DNA from: Chitinophagaceae bacterium
GTDB lineage: Bacteria > Bacteroidota > Bacteroidia > Chitinophagales > Chitinophagaceae
Reading direction: 5' to 3'
DNA length: 35,361 nt
Assembly: GCA_016787135.1 (NCBI GenBank)
Contig: JAEUVK010000091.1
Span: 1-35,361, forward strand
The position numbers and the translations under genes were made by a program. Of the stretch, positions 16,230-26,835 are shown piece by piece (the first letter of the stretch is position 1; every line of letters begins with the position of its first letter). The notes under the pieces are model-generated. The model worked only from the letters and a program-made list of their open reading frames with translations, did no database searches and was not told where the DNA came from.

Positions 16230-18161
16230 ATGAGAAAATTCATTGTTACCCTGTCAGTCCTTGGCATAAGTACCCTCTCCTTTGCACAAAAAAAAATACC
16301 TGTTTTCGGAGAAATTGACCTTTCAGAACTGCAATTAAAATCATGTTCATTTGAGCCCGAAGCTACGGCCATGAAGCTGTTCGATATCCAGGAAGTAGAT
16401 TTTAGTATATCGTCCGGTGGTTCCCGAATAAAAACCGAAAGGAGGGTCAGGATCAAAATATTCAGCGAGAAAGGATTTGAACATGCCTCCATCAGGGTAC
16501 CTTATTTCAGTAAGCGGGGAGTAGCCAAGATAAAGCAAATGCATGCTGTGATCTACAACCTGGACACTTCCGGAAAGGTCATTAAGCAGGAACTCGATAA
16601 AAAAGATTTTTTTAAAGAAAAAGCGGCAGAAAACGTCGGTATTATCAACTTTACTTTTCCCGGTTTAAAGGCTGGCAGTGTGATCGAATATAGTTATACC
16701 CGCATTGAAAATGACATCCTGCAACTTAGCCCCTGGCTGATACAGGATGAGATCCCGGTATTATATACCTCTGCTATTATTGAAGCCCCTGTAGAATTAA
16801 AAATTGAAAAAAAACTATGGGGCACCGATACCATCGGGCAAAAGATATCATTGGTGAGATCAGAGAATTTCAGAAGAACAACCTTTTTCAAAGACAGTAT
16901 CAATTCATTCAGTCCCGAACCATTTATGAGTTCACATAAAGATAACCTGATGAGGGTATCCTTCCTGCTTCTGCCACATACTGGTCTATTTACAAATGTG
17001 CTCACTAACCCTAAATTTGTATGGCGGTTTACCGGTAACAGTCTTATGTCATCCAGAAGTTTTGGCGAGCAGATCAAAAAGATGATACCCGGAACCGAAC
17101 GGCTGATTGATTCTGCAAAGGCGATGGCATCTGTCAAGGACAAGATCATATTCATTTATGGATCTGTCAAGAAAAGAATTCCGGAGAAAGGAGAGCAAAC
17201 CTATCACCCGAATGACCTTGAAGAAGCCTGGAGCACCCGCAATGGAAATACAGCCGAGATCAACCTCATTCTTCTGAATCTTCTTCAAAAATCCGGCGTA
17301 AAAGCATACCCGTTACTGGTCAGTACACGAGATAATGGTAAAGTAAACATGCAATTCCCAAGTACCGGCCAGATGAACGGTGTGGATGTGCTGGCGGTTG
17401 ACACGAACCAGGTATACATACTTGATGCCAGTTTGAAATTCCAGTCTTCACAGAACCCTCCCTTTAATGTACTGAACAGAAACGCTTTCTTGCTCCAGGA
17501 AGGAAATATGAGCTGGGTATGGATTGACGATGACAGGTCTCTGTTAAAGCAAGTGATTCAGGTCAATGCCATCGTCAAAGAAAATGGGGGCATTGAAGGA
17601 AAAGCTTATGGTATCCATTATGATTATGCCAAGTCTTATATTCTCGACACAACTATAGAAGAAAAAGAAGAAGACAGACATTATGATAAAAAACCACAGG
17701 GGGTAAAAATCGTTACAATGACCCGGGAGAATGAAGAAGATGACAGTAAACCCCTGTTACAAACTTCTGAATTCACATATGAAACGCCGCAAACCGGCGA
17801 GTTTTACTTCATCAATCCACAGTTTCTTTCTTCCCAAAAAGAAAACCCCTTCGTAAAAGAAAAACGTAATACGGATATTGACTTTGGTTGTAAACAGGAA
17901 CTCATCCTTAGGCTAAATCTCAGTATCCCTGCAAATTTCCAACTGGATTTTGTTCCAAAAAACATAATCGTCAGGGCTCCTGATACCAGTTTTATATTCC
18001 GGAGAACGGTCTACGTGGAAAAGGAAACCATTGCCCTGCACCAGAGTTTTGAAATAAAAAGTCCGATTTTCTACAAAGAAGATTATCCTTCTATACGTGA
18101 GTTTTTTCAAAGGGTTTATACCCTGATGAACGAAGAGATAGTTCTGAAAAGGAAAAAGTAG
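16230..18161 (+). CDS. DUF3857 / transglutaminase-fold protein without catalytic Cys
   Basis: A 643-residue exported protein. The signal peptide spans residues 1-19 with a cut after FAQ. A DUF3857 domain follows (about 45-225, with the FPGLKAGSVIEYSY strand), then a transglutaminase-like domain (about 285-400), and a C-terminal DUF3858-like beta region (to about 640). In active relatives the core helix begins with a G-x-C segment. Here the same place reads NGNTAEIN (338-345), with Thr341 where Cys is expected, and the His strand reads GVDVLAV, so at least two of the three catalytic residues are missing. Such proteins are common in Bacteroidota and their role is unknown; a binding or structural role in the periplasm is likelier than catalysis. 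The gene ends 1 base from the convergent porX stop. Confidence 0.85.
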   Translation: MRKFIVTLSVLGISTLSFAQKKIPVFGEIDLSELQLKSCSFEPEATAMKLFDIQEVDFSISSGGSRIKTERRVRIKIFSEKGFEHASIRVPYFSKRGVAKIKQMHAVIYNLDTSGKVIKQELDKKDFFKEKAAENVGIINFTFPGLKAGSVIEYSYTRIENDILQLSPWLIQDEIPVLYTSAIIEAPVELKIEKKLWGTDTIGQKISLVRSENFRRTTFFKDSINSFSPEPFMSSHKDNLMRVSFLLLPHTGLFTNVLTNPKFVWRFTGNSLMSSRSFGEQIKKMIPGTERLIDSAKAMASVKDKIIFIYGSVKKRIPEKGEQTYHPNDLEEAWSTRNGNTAEINLILLNLLQKSGVKAYPLLVSTRDNGKVNMQFPSTGQMNGVDVLAVDTNQVYILDASLKFQSSQNPPFNVLNRNAFLLQEGNMSWVWIDDDRSLLKQVIQVNAIVKENGGIEGKAYGIHYDYAKSYILDTTIEEKEEDRHYDKKPQGVKIVTMTRENEEDDSKPLLQTSEFTYETPQTGEFYFINPQFLSSQKENPFVKEKRNTDIDFGCKQELILRLNLSIPANFQLDFVPKNIIVRAPDTSFIFRRTVYVEKETIALHQSFEIKSPIFYKEDYPSIREFFQRVYTLMNEEIVLKRKK

Positions 18162-18162
18162 C

Positions 18163-19719
18163 TTACTTGCTCTGCATCTTTATTACCGGCACGATCATTT
18201 CTTCCAGACTCACACCTCCATGCTGAAAAGTATTGCGGTAATAATTGGCATAATAATTATAGTTATTAGGATAACAGAGGAAGCCATCCTCCCTGGCAAA
18301 TATGAACGATGAATTAATGGTCGGCACAGGTAGGCCCGCTTCTTTAGGGTCCCGGAATGCCAACACCTCTTTTGGCTCATAGTTCAGGTTACGGCCATGT
18401 TTATAGCGAAGGTTTGTGGTCGTTTGTTTATCGCCTACCACTTTATAGGGTGTCTTTACCCTCACACTTCCATGATCAGTTGCCAGCACGATCTTGATAT
18501 TTTTATCGGCAATTTTCTTCAGTGCCTGGTGAAGAGGGGAATGCTCGAACCACGATGTGGTGATGCTGCGATAACTCATTTCATCACCGGCCAGTTCTTT
18601 CAACACTTCCATCTCTGTCCTTGCATGGCTAAGCATATCCACAAAATTATACACAATCACATTCAGGTCATTATTCAGCAGGTTGTGTATATTATTGAAA
18701 AGATCGATGCCTGCCTGGTTATTCAATACTTTGGTATAAGAAACTTTCAGGTCTCCGCGACCGAGTCTCTTTAGTTGCGCTCTGAAGAATTCTTCTTCAT
18801 GCAGATTTTTGCCTCCTTCTTCTTCGTCATTTTTCCATTGGTTCGGAAATTGCTTCTCAATTTCTGCCGGTAGCAAACCGGCAAAAATGGCATTGCGGGC
18901 ATACTGTGTAGCGGTAGGTAATATGCTGTAAAAACTATCTTCTTCGAGTATGCGGAAACTTTCTGCAAAAATGGGTTGTATTGCTTTCCATTGATCGAAT
19001 CGAAGGTTATCTATTAATATAAAAAACAGCGGTGTGCCTTTCTCTGCATGAGGCAGCACTTTAAACCTGAACATATTGTGCGACATCACAGGGCCGTCGG
19101 TACTTCTGGGGTTCACCCATGATGCGTAATTCCGCGAAACAAATTTGAAGAACTCAGTATTGGCCTCGCTTTTCTGGCTTTGCAACACTTCCTGCATTTC
19201 CGGGCTGTCGCTTTTCTGCATCTCCAGTTCCCAGTAAACAAGTTTTTTATATATATCCATCCACTCGTTGTAATCAGGATTACTATTAAGGGCCATGAAA
19301 AGGTTCCGGAATTGCTGCTGGTAAGCAGTGGTTGTTTTTTCCGCAACCAGTCTTTTATTATCAATGATCTTCTTTAAACTCAGCCAGACCTGGTTAGGGT
19401 TGACAGGTTTAATAAGATAATCGCTGATCTGCGAACCGATAGCATCATCCATCAGGTTTTCCGTTTCATTTTTGGTGATCAAAACAACCGGTAGCGATTG
19501 GTTCACTTCTTTGATCTTGGCCAGGGTTTCCAACCCTGTGATGCCTGGCATGGTTTCGTCAATCAGCACTACATCAACAGGATTCTCTTTTACAAAATCA
19601 ATAGCATCGAACCCGTTGGTAAAGGTTTGTACCTCGTATCCTTTGTTCTCTAAAAACAATTTTTGCGACTGCAGGCTTTCTATTTCATCGTCTACCCAGA
19701 TGATCTTTGCTATGGCCAT
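18163..19719 (-). CDS. porX: PorX-type response regulator with PglZ phosphatase domain
   Basis: A 518-residue regulator of the type IX secretion system. Residues 1-120 are a receiver domain with acidic Asp10-Asp11, phospho-acceptor Asp54 and the ITK and PVNP segments. A helical linker follows (about 125-200). The rest is a PglZ, alkaline phosphatase-like domain with metal-binding candidates Asp237, Thr271 (probable nucleophile, in TQYARNAI), Asp361, His365, Asp415-His416 and His500. This layout matches PorX, which works with the histidine kinase PorY and an extracytoplasmic sigma factor to control T9SS genes; it has been reported to cleave linear nucleotide oligophosphates. No porY is in the window. 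An array of four 7-base units lies directly upstream, in the leader or promoter. Confidence 0.92.
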   Translation of the reverse strand: MAIAKIIWVDDEIESLQSQKLFLENKGYEVQTFTNGFDAIDFVKENPVDVVLIDETMPGITGLETLAKIKEVNQSLPVVLITKNETENLMDDAIGSQISDYLIKPVNPNQVWLSLKKIIDNKRLVAEKTTTAYQQQFRNLFMALNSNPDYNEWMDIYKKLVYWELEMQKSDSPEMQEVLQSQKSEANTEFFKFVSRNYASWVNPRSTDGPVMSHNMFRFKVLPHAEKGTPLFFILIDNLRFDQWKAIQPIFAESFRILEEDSFYSILPTATQYARNAIFAGLLPAEIEKQFPNQWKNDEEEGGKNLHEEEFFRAQLKRLGRGDLKVSYTKVLNNQAGIDLFNNIHNLLNNDLNVIVYNFVDMLSHARTEMEVLKELAGDEMSYRSITTSWFEHSPLHQALKKIADKNIKIVLATDHGSVRVKTPYKVVGDKQTTTNLRYKHGRNLNYEPKEVLAFRDPKEAGLPVPTINSSFIFAREDGFLCYPNNYNYYANYYRNTFQHGGVSLEEMIVPVIKMQSK

Positions 19720-19725
19720 TCTGTT

Positions 19726-19753
19726 TAAGATTTAAAATATAAGATTGAATATT
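19726..19753 (-). repeat. 28-base array of four 7-mers in the porX leader
   Basis: On the plus strand the units are TAAGATT, TAAAATA, TAAGATT and GAATATT, each 7 bases. The array ends 6 bases from the porX start codon and overlaps the best -7 candidate (TATATTTT on the minus strand), so it probably forms part of the porX promoter and leader. Because it is AT-rich, chance is harder to exclude than for the other arrays. Confidence 0.55.
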
Positions 19754-19821
19754 GGCTTTTCCTTTCTTTCACTATTCCCTTTTCACGAACGGTAAATTTA
19801 GCTTTTTAAACCGGCCCTTTG

Positions 19822-19829
19822 TACTTTTG
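19822..19829 (+). promoter_or_regulatory. -7 box TACTTTTG of the HD hydrolase gene
   Basis: A perfect TAnnTTTG followed by C, 28 bases before the ATG at 19858. Its position rules out the TTG start at 19819. Confidence 0.65.
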
Positions 19830-19857
19830 CTCTCTTCCCTTTAACAAAAAGACAACA

Positions 19858-21072
19858 ATGACACCTGTCCGCAAGATCATCAACGACCCCGTCTATGGTT
19901 TTATTACCATAGACCATCCGCTGATCCTGCAGATAATTTCCCATCCCTGGTACCAGCGTTTGCGTAATATTCACCAGATGGCTTTTGCCCATCTCGTTTA
20001 TCCCGGCGCTATGCATTCAAGATTGCACCACTCTTTAGGGGCTTATCACCTGATGAGTAATGCGATCAGTGAATTAAAAAGTAAAGGTGTAGAGGTCACT
20101 ACAGAAGAGGAACTGGGCGCTAAGATCGCTATCCTGCTTCATGATGTCGGCCACGGCCCATTTTCTCATGCATTGGAAAATGAACTGATACCGGGTGTCC
20201 ATCATGAAGCCATCTCTTTGCTGATCATCCGGAAAATGAATGAAGAGTTCAGTGGCCGGCTCCAGACAGCCATAGATATTTTTACCAATAACTACCCGAA
20301 ACGTTTTCTTCACCAGCTTGTTTCCGGTCAATTAGATGTAGACAGGATGGACTACCTGAACCGTGACAGCTTTTTTACCGGCGTAGCAGAAGGGGTAATT
20401 GGTTACGACCGTATCATCAAAATGCTGACAGTAAAAGATGGCGACCTGATGGTGGAAGAAAAAGCCGTTTATTCCATAGAAAAATTTTTAGTCAGCCGCC
20501 GGCTGATGTACTGGCAGGTCTATTTGCATAAAACAGTATTGGCAGCTGAGATGATGCTGGTAAAAATAATCCGCAGGGCCAAAGAACTGATCGCAAAAGA
20601 AGAAAAACTGGTCGCAGCTTCGGATGCCTTCAATTTCTTTCTGCATCAAATGAATGGCAATACTGCCATGGAGCAGCATCTTGATACGTTTTGCCGGCTG
20701 GACGATCATGATGTAATGACGACGATTAAGAACTGGAGCCTTTATCCAGATAAAATATTGGCTTCGCTTTGCCGTTCTTTAGTGGAGCGGCGTTTGTACA
20801 AGGTAAAGTTGCAGGCCAGTGAAATAGAGAACGGGCTGTTGAAAGAAAAAATAAAAGAGGCCATTGAAAAACTGGGAATCAGTGAAAAAGAAGCCGGGTA
20901 CTTTGCGTTTACAGGAATTGCGAGCAATACTACGTACAACCCGGCTGATGAAAGGATCAATATCTTATTCAAGGACGGAACGATAAAAGATATTTCACAG
21001 GTGGACAATGCGCTGATACAACAGAACCTCAGCAGCACGATCAAAAAATATTACATTTGTTATTTAAGATAG
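19858..21072 (+). CDS. HD-domain phosphohydrolase
   Basis: A 404-residue soluble metal-dependent hydrolase of the HD superfamily, on the branch of SAMHD1-like and dNTP triphosphohydrolase-like proteins. The N-terminus INDPVYGFITIDHPL and the RLRNIHQMAFAHLVYPGAMHSRLHHSLGAYHL block are typical. The HD ligands are His57 or His58, His95-Asp96 in LLHDVGHGPFSHALE, and an Asp in the following DRMDYL region. Nucleotide hydrolysis is likely but the substrate is unproven. The frame extends back to a TTG at 19819, but a -7 box covers that position, so the ATG at 19858 is chosen. It is followed closely by lpxD on the same strand, an arrangement I recall in other Bacteroidota. A 7-mer array begins exactly at its stop codon. 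Confidence 0.88.
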   Translation: MTPVRKIINDPVYGFITIDHPLILQIISHPWYQRLRNIHQMAFAHLVYPGAMHSRLHHSLGAYHLMSNAISELKSKGVEVTTEEELGAKIAILLHDVGHGPFSHALENELIPGVHHEAISLLIIRKMNEEFSGRLQTAIDIFTNNYPKRFLHQLVSGQLDVDRMDYLNRDSFFTGVAEGVIGYDRIIKMLTVKDGDLMVEEKAVYSIEKFLVSRRLMYWQVYLHKTVLAAEMMLVKIIRRAKELIAKEEKLVAASDAFNFFLHQMNGNTAMEQHLDTFCRLDDHDVMTTIKNWSLYPDKILASLCRSLVERRLYKVKLQASEIENGLLKEKIKEAIEKLGISEKEAGYFAFTGIASNTTYNPADERINILFKDGTIKDISQVDNALIQQNLSSTIKKYYICYLR

Positions 21073-21097
21073 CTGTTAGCTGTCAGCTTTTAGCTTT
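21070..21097 (+). repeat. 28-base array of four 7-mers after the HD gene
   Basis: Units in order: TAGCTGT twice, then CAGCTTT, then TAGCTTT. The first three bases are the TAG stop codon of the HD gene. Confidence 0.75.
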
Positions 21098-21112
21098 ATG
21101 CTAATCCCTGCA

Positions 21113-21140
21113 CTACTAACCGCTTACAGCTAAAAGCCTA
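21113..21140 (-). repeat. Inverted, degenerate 28-base array before lpxD
   Basis: Read on the minus strand, four 7-mers of the same type follow each other: TAGGCTT, TTAGCTG, TAAGCGG and TTAGTAG. The array ends 4 bases before the lpxD ATG. Ten bases (21128-21137) pair perfectly with 21086-21095 of the upstream array, so the junction can fold into a hairpin. The last unit is weak. Confidence 0.5.
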
Positions 21141-21144
21141 ATTC

Positions 21145-22194
21145 ATGACTTTCCCAGCAGCCCAGATAGCACTGATCATAAATGGTAAGATTGAGGGCGA
21201 CGCTACTATTGCCGTTGCCTCATTTGGAAAAATTGAAGAAGCCCAAAGCGGGCAACTCACTTTTCTGGCCAATCCCAAATACGAGGACTATCTATACACC
21301 ACTAAAGCATCAGTTGTCATCATTAGCCAGGATTTTGTACTTAAACACCCTGTAGCGGCTACATTGATCCGGGTACCAGACGCCTATACGGCATTCGCCA
21401 CATTACTTGCCAAATACCAGGAGATCATGCAGCAGCAATTAACCGGGATTCAGCAACCAAGTTATTTTTCCAAAACAGCTTCTGTCGGACAAAATGTATT
21501 TATTGGCGCATTTGCTTATCTCGGCGATCATGTAAAAGTGGGTAACAACACCAAAATCTATCCGAATGCTTTTATCGGCGATAATGTTACGATCGGTGAT
21601 AATAGCATCATTCACCCCGGCGTAAAGCTTTATCACGATTGTAAAGTGGGGAATAATGTAATCATTCATGCCGGTACTGTTATTGGTAGCGACGGGTTTG
21701 GTTTTGCACCACAGGCTGACGGAAGCTTTAAAAAAGTACCGCAGATCGGCAATGTAGTAATAGAAGATAATGTCGAAATAGGCGCCAATGCCACAATAGA
21801 TAGGGCAACCATCGGTTCTACATTAATAAAATCAGGAGCAAAATTGGATAACCTGATACAAATTGCCCATAATGTGGAAGTAGGAAACAGCACGGTGATT
21901 GCAGCACAAGCCGGCATCAGCGGCAGTACAAAGATCGGGAATGGCGTAATGATCGGCGGGCAAGCCGGTATCGTAGGTCATATACAAATAGGTGATGGCG
22001 CAAAGATCAATGCGCAAAGCGGTGTCAGCAAGTCATTGGATCCGGGCAAAGCTGTTACCGGTTCGCCGGCGTATGATTATACAGCAGCTCTTCGCAGCCA
22101 GGCTGTTAACAGAAAATTACCTGAACTGGAAAAAAGGATAAAAGAACTGGAAGTTCTGATCAAACAATTGATGAACGAAAGAGTATCAGGCTAG
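21145..22194 (+). CDS. lpxD: UDP-3-O-acylglucosamine N-acyltransferase
   Basis: A 349-residue LpxD, the third enzyme of lipid A synthesis. It adds a hydroxyacyl chain from ACP to the 2-amino group of UDP-3-O-acylglucosamine. It has the N-terminal uridine-binding domain (about 1-105, ending in the FATLLAKYQ helix), a left-handed beta helix of hexapeptide repeats (about 110-300), the catalytic His242 in [14 protein letters not shown], and a C-terminal helix that trimerises. The size is normal. It follows the HD gene with 72 bases between, nearly all taken by two 7-mer arrays, and has no recognisable ribosome binding site or -7 box of its own, so read-through from the HD promoter is likely. Confidence 0.95.
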   Translation: MTFPAAQIALIINGKIEGDATIAVASFGKIEEAQSGQLTFLANPKYEDYLYTTKASVVIISQDFVLKHPVAATLIRVPDAYTAFATLLAKYQEIMQQQLTGIQQPSYFSKTASVGQNVFIGAFAYLGDHVKVGNNTKIYPNAFIGDNVTIGDNSIIHPGVKLYHDCKVGNNVIIHAGTVIGSDGFGFAPQADGSFKKVPQIGNVVIEDNVEIGANATIDRATIGSTLIKSGAKLDNLIQIAHNVEVGNSTVIAAQAGISGSTKIGNGVMIGGQAGIVGHIQIGDGAKINAQSGVSKSLDPGKAVTGSPAYDYTAALRSQAVNRKLPELEKRIKELEVLIKQLMNERVSG

Positions 22195-22212
22195 TCACCC
22201 GGTCCTTTATAA

Positions 22213-22803
22213 TTATTCGTTTTCTTTAACCTTCTTACCTGTTTTATCTATATAATACATAGCGCCGCCGCTATCCATTACCCTTGCCATTCCTTCCTCA
22301 AATACATCCCCCATAACAAAACGGTAACCGATCACCAGTTTATTATTCGTATCAACATACCCCCAGCGCATTTTATTATTCATTACCGGGGCCAGTCCTT
22401 CCGAAAAGCTGCGGGCATTTTCATACTGCAGGGCGATCACAACCTTTCCTGTCCTGTCAATGAAACCATAACTGCCATTGCTTACTACGGCCATACCATC
22501 CCGGAAGCTCATGGCATCGTCATATTTTAAAGCAACTACTTCCTTGCCAGTACTGTCTATAAACCCCCATTTGCCATTGGCTTTTACCGCTGCCATACCT
22601 TCTGAAAAAGTAAGTGCTTCATCATAAATAAGGGGCACTACCAGTTTTCCTTCTTTGTTTACAAAACCGTGCTTGTCCCCCTTGCCTACGAGGCTCAGCC
22701 CGCACACACAGTCATCCACATGGTCATATTCCTTTGTCCAGCTCTGGGCAAAACCATCCTGCAAAAGCAATGAGCCCAGCAGGTAAAAAAGTATTTTTTT
22801 CAT
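22213..22803 (-). CDS. Exported WG-repeat protein
   Basis: A 196-residue protein with a signal peptide (residues 1-19, cut after FAQ) and about five WG repeats of 25-30 residues from about residue 35 on. Each repeat reads roughly GKWGFID-x-TGKEVV followed by a YDDAMSFRDGMAVV-like strand. The motif is common in Bacteroidota and its function is unknown; the repeats probably form a beta-propeller-like or solenoid binding surface outside the cytoplasm. It sits on the opposite strand between lpxD and lpxC-fabZ, interrupting the lipid A genes. A pair of 16-base direct repeats with 22-base spacing lies 65-102 bases upstream. Confidence 0.85.
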   Translation of the reverse strand: MKKILFYLLGSLLLQDGFAQSWTKEYDHVDDCVCGLSLVGKGDKHGFVNKEGKLVVPLIYDEALTFSEGMAAVKANGKWGFIDSTGKEVVALKYDDAMSFRDGMAVVSNGSYGFIDRTGKVVIALQYENARSFSEGLAPVMNNKMRWGYVDTNNKLVIGYRFVMGDVFEEGMARVMDSGGAMYYIDKTGKKVKENE

Positions 22804-22867
22804 AACCGGAAGTTTATGGTTGAATAAAAATTATGCCGTTAAGGTAGATAATGCAGCTTCCCTGGTC

Positions 22868-22905
22868 TATGACATTGGGCAAAGAGATGTATGACTTTGG
22901 GCAAA
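22868..22905. repeat. Two direct repeats, 16 bases each, 22-base period
   Basis: TATGACATTGGGCAAA (22868-22883) and TATGACTTTGGGCAAA (22890-22905) differ at one base and lie exactly 22 bases apart, two DNA turns. They lie between the divergent WG-repeat and lpxC-fabZ genes. This geometry suits a dimeric regulator such as a LytTR-type protein binding one face of the helix, but no regulator is known. Confidence 0.5.
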
Positions 22906-23033
22906 TAATGGATAAAAAAGCAACAGCCCGGAAACAAAAAAGGATATTTTGCTTACGAAAAACATTTCATGGGCAGGCTGTTTTATATAGTTTCAGGGCC
23001 CGCTATTGATCCATCAACTCTGTACTTAATTCC

Positions 23034-23041
23034 TATATTTG
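23034..23041 (+). promoter_or_regulatory. -7 box TATATTTG abutting the lpxC-fabZ start
   Basis: A perfect TAnnTTTG with 5 bases (TCATT) before the ATG at 23047, which supports that start and predicts a leaderless or nearly leaderless mRNA. Confidence 0.6.
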
Positions 23042-23046
23042 TCATT

Positions 23047-24492
23047 ATGAATCCTATCATCGAAAAGAAACCTTCAGGCGGCGAGAGTTCCTCCGGCCAT
23101 TTCAATCCTGATAAACAGCATACTTTAAAATCAGCTGTCAGTATTTCAGGTACAGGTCTTCATACCGGTGTCATGGCAGACCTGATACTCAAACCCGCCA
23201 ATCCCGGTTTTGGCTTACAGTTTCAGCGAATCGATCTTCCTGGTCAGCCGGTCATCAAAGCGGACTGCGACCTGGTGACAGATGTCAGTCGCGGCACCAC
23301 GCTGGAGGCCAATGGCGCAAAGGTCAGTACGGTTGAACATGTGCTGGCCGCATTGGTAGGTATGGGGGTGGATAACTGCCTTATTGAGATCAATGGGCCT
23401 GAAATGCCCATCATGGATGGTAGTTCACAGCCCTTTGTAGAATTAATAGAAGAAGCGGGTGTTATAGAACAGGATGCCGCTAAGGTATGGTACAGTATCG
23501 ACGAAAATATTTACCACTACAATGAAGCCAAAAGAGTAGAAATGGTGGCGATGCCTTCCATGGAGTATAATATCACGACACTGATCGATTTCAATTCGCC
23601 GGTACTTGGAACACAACATGCCGGGCTGAAACATATCACAGACTTTAAATCAGAAGTAGCGCCTTGCCGCACTTTTGTTTTTTTGCATGAACTCGAAATG
23701 CTGTTGGACAATAACCTGATCAAAGGCGGTGACGTGAATAATGCTATTGTAATTGTAGATAAACCGGTGGATGAAAAAGAAATGAAAAGGCTGAAAGAAA
23801 TATTCCGCCGCGACAGGATCGAAGTGAAAAGCGAAGGATATCTCAATAACATTGAATTGCGTTTTCCCAATGAACCTGCACGCCATAAGCTACTGGACGT
23901 AGTAGGTGATCTTGCCCTGATCGGTTATCCAATTAAAGCAAAGATCATAGCCAACAGACCCGGGCATAGCACCAATGTAGAGTTTGCTAAAAAAATAAAA
24001 CAGTATATCAAAAAGAACAAGCATACCAAAGGTGTTCCTGTTTATGACCCGACCCTGCCGCCTGTTTACGATTACCAGTTCATTGAGAAAACTTTACCGC
24101 ATCGTTTCCCGTTCGCCCTTGTTGACAAGATCATTGAACTGAGCGATACACAGATAGTGGGGGTAAAGAATGTTACTTACAATGAATGGTTCTTCCAGGG
24201 CCATTTTCCCGGCAACCCTGTAATGCCCGGTGTATTGCAGATCGAAGCATTGGCCCAATGCGGCGGGATACTGGCTATTAATCTCAGCGGAGAAGGACAA
24301 TACGATACTTACTTTTTGAAAATAGATAACTGCAAATTCAAGCAAATGGTACGACCGGGTGATACCATGCTGTTGAAAATGGAGCTATCCGCTCCTATCC
24401 GCCGTGGAATTTGTGAAATGAAGGGTACCGTTTATGTGGGTAATAAAGTAGCTACAGAAGCCGACCTCGTGGCCCAGATCGTAAAGCGTTAA
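23047..24492 (+). CDS. lpxC-fabZ: Fused LpxC deacetylase / FabZ dehydratase
   Basis: A 481-residue two-domain protein. The N-terminal part (about 20-325) is LpxC, the zinc enzyme that removes acetate in the committed step of lipid A synthesis. Its ligands are His98 in VEHVLAAL, His280 and Asp284 in HKLLDVVGD, and the base His307 in GHSTNVEF. The C-terminal part (about 340-481) is FabZ, which dehydrates 3-hydroxyacyl-ACP. Its active residues are His386 in [11 protein letters not shown] and Glu400 in LQIEALAQ. Both use 3-hydroxyacyl chains, and the fusion is known in Bacteroidota. The frame runs back to an ATG at 22969, but those 26 residues do not match LpxC and lie upstream of the -7 box. The usual downstream neighbour lpxA is absent; gyrB follows. 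Confidence 0.95.
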   Translation: MNPIIEKKPSGGESSSGHFNPDKQHTLKSAVSISGTGLHTGVMADLILKPANPGFGLQFQRIDLPGQPVIKADCDLVTDVSRGTTLEANGAKVSTVEHVLAALVGMGVDNCLIEINGPEMPIMDGSSQPFVELIEEAGVIEQDAAKVWYSIDENIYHYNEAKRVEMVAMPSMEYNITTLIDFNSPVLGTQHAGLKHITDFKSEVAPCRTFVFLHELEMLLDNNLIKGGDVNNAIVIVDKPVDEKEMKRLKEIFRRDRIEVKSEGYLNNIELRFPNEPARHKLLDVVGDLALIGYPIKAKIIANRPGHSTNVEFAKKIKQYIKKNKHTKGVPVYDPTLPPVYDYQFIEKTLPHRFPFALVDKIIELSDTQIVGVKNVTYNEWFFQGHFPGNPVMPGVLQIEALAQCGGILAINLSGEGQYDTYFLKIDNCKFKQMVRPGDTMLLKMELSAPIRRGICEMKGTVYVGNKVATEADLVAQIVKR

Positions 24493-24520
24493 ACAGTGTA
24501 GTTTACCTCGTAAAAAATAA

Positions 24521-26665
<2,145 letters not shown>

Positions 26666-26702
26666 TGCTTTTTTCAACCCTACGTGGAAAACTTGGGCCG
26701 AA

Positions 26703-26730
26703 TAACATAAAAAACTAAAAACTAAGTAAT
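26703..26730 (+). repeat. Possible degenerate 7-mer array after gyrB
   Basis: Two perfect tandem AAAAACT units (26710-26723) are flanked by related AT-rich 7-mers, together 28 bases, just before the gyrB terminator. The low complexity makes chance likely. Confidence 0.25.
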
Positions 26731-26731
26731 T

Positions 26732-26756
26732 AGCCCCGAAGAACCGGGGCTTTTTC
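26732..26756 (+). terminator. Intrinsic terminator of gyrB
   Basis: AGCCCCG and CGGGGCT (26732-26738 with 26745-26751, 6-base loop) are followed by TTTTT. Confidence 0.9.
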
Positions 26757-26835
26757 ATAGCCGCTGGCCGGCTGTAAATGGCCAGACCCCCTAAAATGCT
26801 TAATTTCAGGCATTAATCATCAAAACCTAATACCC

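Noticed and set aside
18163..19719. PglZ domain as part of a BREX or Pgl phage defence system
   Set aside because: The receiver domain, total length and layout are those of PorX, and no BREX genes (brxC, pglX, brxL) are nearby.
19858..21072. SAMHD1-like HD protein as a nucleotide-depletion defence gene
   Set aside because: It is next to lpxD, as I recall from other Bacteroidota, with no defence partners; a housekeeping role is simpler.
22969..23046. Upstream ATG at 22969 for lpxC-fabZ
   Set aside because: The added residues do not match LpxC and the perfect -7 box at 23034 lies downstream of this ATG.
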